The position numbers and the translations under genes were made by a program. The notes beneath the pieces are model-generated. The model searched no databases, was not told where the DNA came from, and saw only the letters and a program-made list of their open reading frames with translations. Below are positions 8,590 to 10,747 of a stretch of DNA of 10,747 nucleotides, one piece after another. The stretch is taken from NCBI GenBank assembly GCA_964625125.1, contig CAZVAP010000026.1, forward strand, positions 1 to 10,747. The letters are read 5' to 3'. The DNA comes from CAZVAP01 sp964625125. Its GTDB lineage: Bacteria; Patescibacteriota; Gracilibacteria; Absconditabacterales; Absconditicoccaceae. The number at the start of each line of letters is the position of its first letter. Within the stretch, counting starts at the first letter, position 1.

Positions 8590-9672
8590 CTATTTAACTA
8601 ATTTATTGTAAAGCTTCTCATAATTTCTAATCATTTTTTCTGTTGTTAGTTTTTTATTGTATGAGTAATTGTTTTTTTTTCAATTAAAAATTTCATTAAT
8701 TTTATTTAGGAAGTCTATTTTATCATCTGGTTTAAAAAAATGACAATCTCAAAAATTTATTTCAGGTATAGCTCATACAAATGAAAATAAATTTTTCTTT
8801 CATAAAAGAGAAAATTCAAGGGCAGTGAATCAAAATCATTCAGATCTAGAAGGTACAATTCATATATCAGCTATGTTTAAATAACTATAAATCTGAGTAT
8901 GTGGTATTTCATATAGTACTTTTATATCTTTAGTTAAATATTTTTGTATTTTTTGTATTTTTTTTGAGTTTTGTTTTTCTAGTAAAATAAGTAAAAGCTT
9001 AAAATTTGGATTAATTTTTTTGATGTCTTTAAAATTTTGGAGTATAAAATCTAATCCTTTAGTTCGTCAAGGTCTTCCAGCAAAAACTCCTATTATGTCA
9101 TTTTTCTTAAATCATAACTCTGTTTTTGAAATTTTTTTTATTTTATGTGGTAAATTTAGTCAATTATAAATCACATTAAATTTTTTTATTTTGTACTTAC
9201 TTAATGCTATATTTTTAACATGTTTTGATACGAATACATAAAAAAAATTTTTATTTTTATAGATTATGTCTTCTAAAAATTTGTAAATGTATCATAAAAA
9301 TAATCATTTAAATTTATACCAGTTTTTACCTATTATTTCATGAGATGTGATAATTACTGGTTTTTTATGAAATATACTGATAAATTTGGTAATATAGGCT
9401 CAATTGTAAGTACTTGTATGAATTAAATCTACTTCTTTAGCTATTTTTAGTGCTTTTAAAGTACCTCATAGAGTAAAAAAAAATCTATTTTTGCCTACTC
9501 TTATTATTTTTATATTTTCTTTATATTCTATTTTAGGTAAATCTTTAGAAAATCTTGATGTTAAGATAATAATTTGGTTATTCTTAGAAAAATGTTGAAT
9601 AATATTTTCAAAAACTCTTTCTACTCAGCCTTTTGAAGGAGTAAAGTAATCCAATATATATAAAATTTTCAT
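8590..9672 (-). CDS. Glycosyltransferase, GT4-type (GT-B fold)
   Basis: This 360-residue protein has the typical two-domain GT-B layout. The N-terminal acceptor domain opens with MKILYILDYFTPSKGGVER, including the glycine-rich G15-G16 loop, and has HTSTYNGAY and ITSHE segments. The C-terminal nucleotide-sugar domain starts near GVFAGRPGRTKGLD (195-208) and has the EX7E motif in SRSEGFGFTALE with E278 and E286. Retaining GT4 enzymes add a sugar from a nucleotide-sugar donor to a lipid, glycan or small acceptor at the inner face of the membrane. Both glycines of SEGFGF are TGA codons. The start codon lies two bases after the upstream phosphoribosyltransferase stop, and the stop abuts the next ATG. 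Donor and acceptor are unknown. Confidence 0.92.
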
Positions 9673-9674
9673 TA

Positions 9675-10343
9675 TTATTCTACTCATATAAATAGATTTT
9701 TTTCTTTTAGCTTATGGATTATTTCATAAATATCTTCAGTAGTTAACTTATAATAACTTAAATAAAATTTAGACAATCAAAATTTACGATCTTCAATACT
9801 TTCAGCAACTATAATTTCATCATATATGTTATTTAAAGCATTTAATATTTGACTATTAATAATAGGAGTTGCTAATATAATTCTCTTGGCTCAATTTTGT
9901 TTGGCATATTTTCATACTACAGCAGCAGTTAATCAACTTACTACTCAATCATCTACTACAAGTACTTGTTGTGAACTAAAATTCTTAAAATGTAAATCTA
10001 ATTTTTCTTTTTCATATTTAACATCTTCAAATGTTTCTGTTTGTATATTCTTTACTTCTTCTGGAGTTAACCCTAGCTTACCAATTATAGCTTTATTGTA
10101 TACTGTAGTTCAATCTTGGGTAATAGCTCATATATTGTAATTATTATAAGTTAAGTGTTTAGCTACTACAAAAGTACATTTTTTGTTTAAATTTTCAGAA
10201 ATTTTTTGAGCTACTGGAGCACCTCAATTTAATATTCCTAAAACTAAAGTATCAGAAAAATCTTGAATTTTATTTTTTATTAAAATAGATAAATGTTCTC
10301 AAGCTTCATATCTAGTATCAAAAATCATTTTTACGTAAAACAT
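9675..10343 (-). CDS. Phosphoribosyltransferase-fold protein
   Basis: This 222-residue protein resembles the predicted phosphoribosyltransferase group (PF00156; COG1926-like). It begins with FDTRYEAGEHLSILI, like the family's 'DR.eAG..LA' start, followed by LVLGILNGGAPVAQKI and a segment NIGAITQDG. The PRPP-binding loop is VVDDGVVSGLTAA (129-141) with the acidic pair D131-D132, and the next strand AKRIILATPI also fits. Such enzymes handle PRPP-dependent base salvage, or in some cases regulatory or unknown reactions; the substrate cannot be told. It leads the five-gene leftward operon directly downstream of a strong promoter. An alternative start at 10328 (217 residues) matches the family N-terminus equally well; neither has a clear Shine-Dalgarno sequence. 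Loop glycines are encoded by TGA. Confidence 0.86.
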
Positions 10344-10366
10344 ATTAAAAATATATATCTTCTTGT

Positions 10367-10394
10367 AGTATAAAAAATATCTTAAATTTGTCAA
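10367..10394 (-). promoter_or_regulatory. Sigma70-type promoter for the phosphoribosyltransferase operon
   Basis: On the minus strand a perfect -35 TTGACA (10394-10389) and a five-of-six -10 TATACT (10372-10367) are separated by 16 bases. Transcription would start near 10360, leaving a leader of about 17 bases before ATG 10343 or about 32 before ATG 10328. Confidence 0.7.
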
Positions 10395-10417
10395 ATAAAA
10401 TAAACTTGTTTTAATAT

Positions 10418-10445
10418 TTGCAAAAATATAATCTTTACTTATAAT
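10418..10445 (+). promoter_or_regulatory. Sigma70-type promoter for the secreted/membrane protein gene
   Basis: TTGCAA (10418-10423), 16 bases, then a perfect TATAAT (10440-10445). The predicted start near 10452 lies just before an AGGAG ribosome-binding site (10462-10466). Together with the opposing promoter at 10367-10394 it makes a compact divergent control region; the 137 bases 10344-10480 hold no gene. Confidence 0.65.
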
Positions 10446-10480
10446 TTAAATTAATTTCTTTAGGAGTTTTATTAAAAGTG

Positions 10481-10747
10481 ATGAAATTAAAACAGAAAAT
10501 AAAGGTTTGAATTTTTGTATTTTTACTTATTTTATGACTAAATTTTTCATTTGCTTTTACAAATAATGAATCTTTAGGAGGTTGGGATAAATTAGTTAAT
10601 TTTTTTTCATCAGTAGTTGATTTTATTTCTGCTATATGGTATATTTTTCCTATTTTAGCTTGAAAACTTTTATCAAATGATTTAGTGTATGGGAGTTTTT
10701 TACATATGGATGTTATATTGTGGAAAATATGGAATTTTTCTAAAACT
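10481..10747 (+). CDS. Secreted or multi-pass membrane protein, N-terminal part (partial, runs off window)
   Basis: The frame is open from ATG 10481 to the window end (89 residues) with TGA read as glycine at 10508, 10535 and 10661. A typical signal peptide is visible: a Lys-rich start MKLKQKIKVG, a hydrophobic core, and a likely cleavage site after NFSFA near residue 25. A mature segment with FTNNESLGGWDKLVNFFSS follows, then a second hydrophobic helix (about 45-64) and DLVYGSFLHMDVILWKIWNF. From memory, short proteins of this pattern occur in CPR genomes next to VirB6/TrbL-like membrane components of type IV secretion or pilus systems, but only the start is present, so this is a weak lead. 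AGGAG at 10462 is 14 bases from the ATG and 11 from an in-frame GTG at 10478, which may be the real start. Confidence 0.72.

Noticed and set aside
9886..10140. + strand open frame of 84 residues
   Set aside because: It is antisense to the phosphoribosyltransferase, across its PRPP-loop region, which has clear conserved motifs.
1..10747. UGA read as tryptophan (Mycoplasma-type code 4), or widespread pseudogenes under the standard code
   Set aside because: TGA falls at invariant glycines of Walker A, NPTG, SEGFGF and PRPP-loop motifs, while TGG is used normally for tryptophan. All frames are otherwise intact.

Overview
The window looks like a piece of a very AT-rich genome from the Candidate Phyla Radiation lineage that reads UGA as glycine (Absconditabacteria/SR1 or Gracilibacteria/BD1-5, genetic code 25). 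Every gene seen here has in-frame TGA codons, and many sit where a family requires glycine: two of the three glycines of an ABC-ATPase Walker A loop (GPSGTGKTT), the glycine of an aminotransferase NPDNPTG motif, both glycines of a glycosyltransferase SEGFGF motif, and glycines of an ATP-grasp loop and a PRPP-binding loop. TGG is still used for tryptophan. With a standard code all these genes would appear broken.

The layout is two long leftward (-) operons and two rightward (+) genes. Operon 1 (4925 down to beyond base 1) encodes a PLP-dependent class I/II aminotransferase, an O-antigen-ligase/polymerase-like membrane protein, and a large fusion of an ATP-grasp ligase (alpha-L-glutamate-ligase-related type) with a DUF1704/MATCAP-type zinc carboxypeptidase domain, cut by the left edge. 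The junctions are a TAATG stop/start overlap and a directly abutting TAA-ATG, so the three genes are probably translated together. Membrane-bound glycan transfer beside amino-acid ligation and removal suggests cell-surface modification, but the substrates are not visible.

Between the operons lies a + strand gene of unknown function (from 5074). It is broken by a 100-N assembly gap at 5961-6060 and its apparent C-terminal part ends at 6308. It converges on the end of operon 2 with only 11 bases between the stop codons.

Operon 2 (10343 down to 6320) encodes a phosphoribosyltransferase-fold protein, a family-4-type (GT-B) glycosyltransferase, an unrecognised five-helix membrane protein, a compact ABC ATPase and an FtsX/MacB-type permease that seems to lack its last membrane helix. 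A good sigma70-type promoter (TTGACA-16-TATACT) precedes it. A divergent promoter (TTGCAA-16-TATAAT) precedes the last gene, a secreted or membrane protein that runs off the right edge. No RNA genes, insertion sequences or CRISPR arrays were seen.
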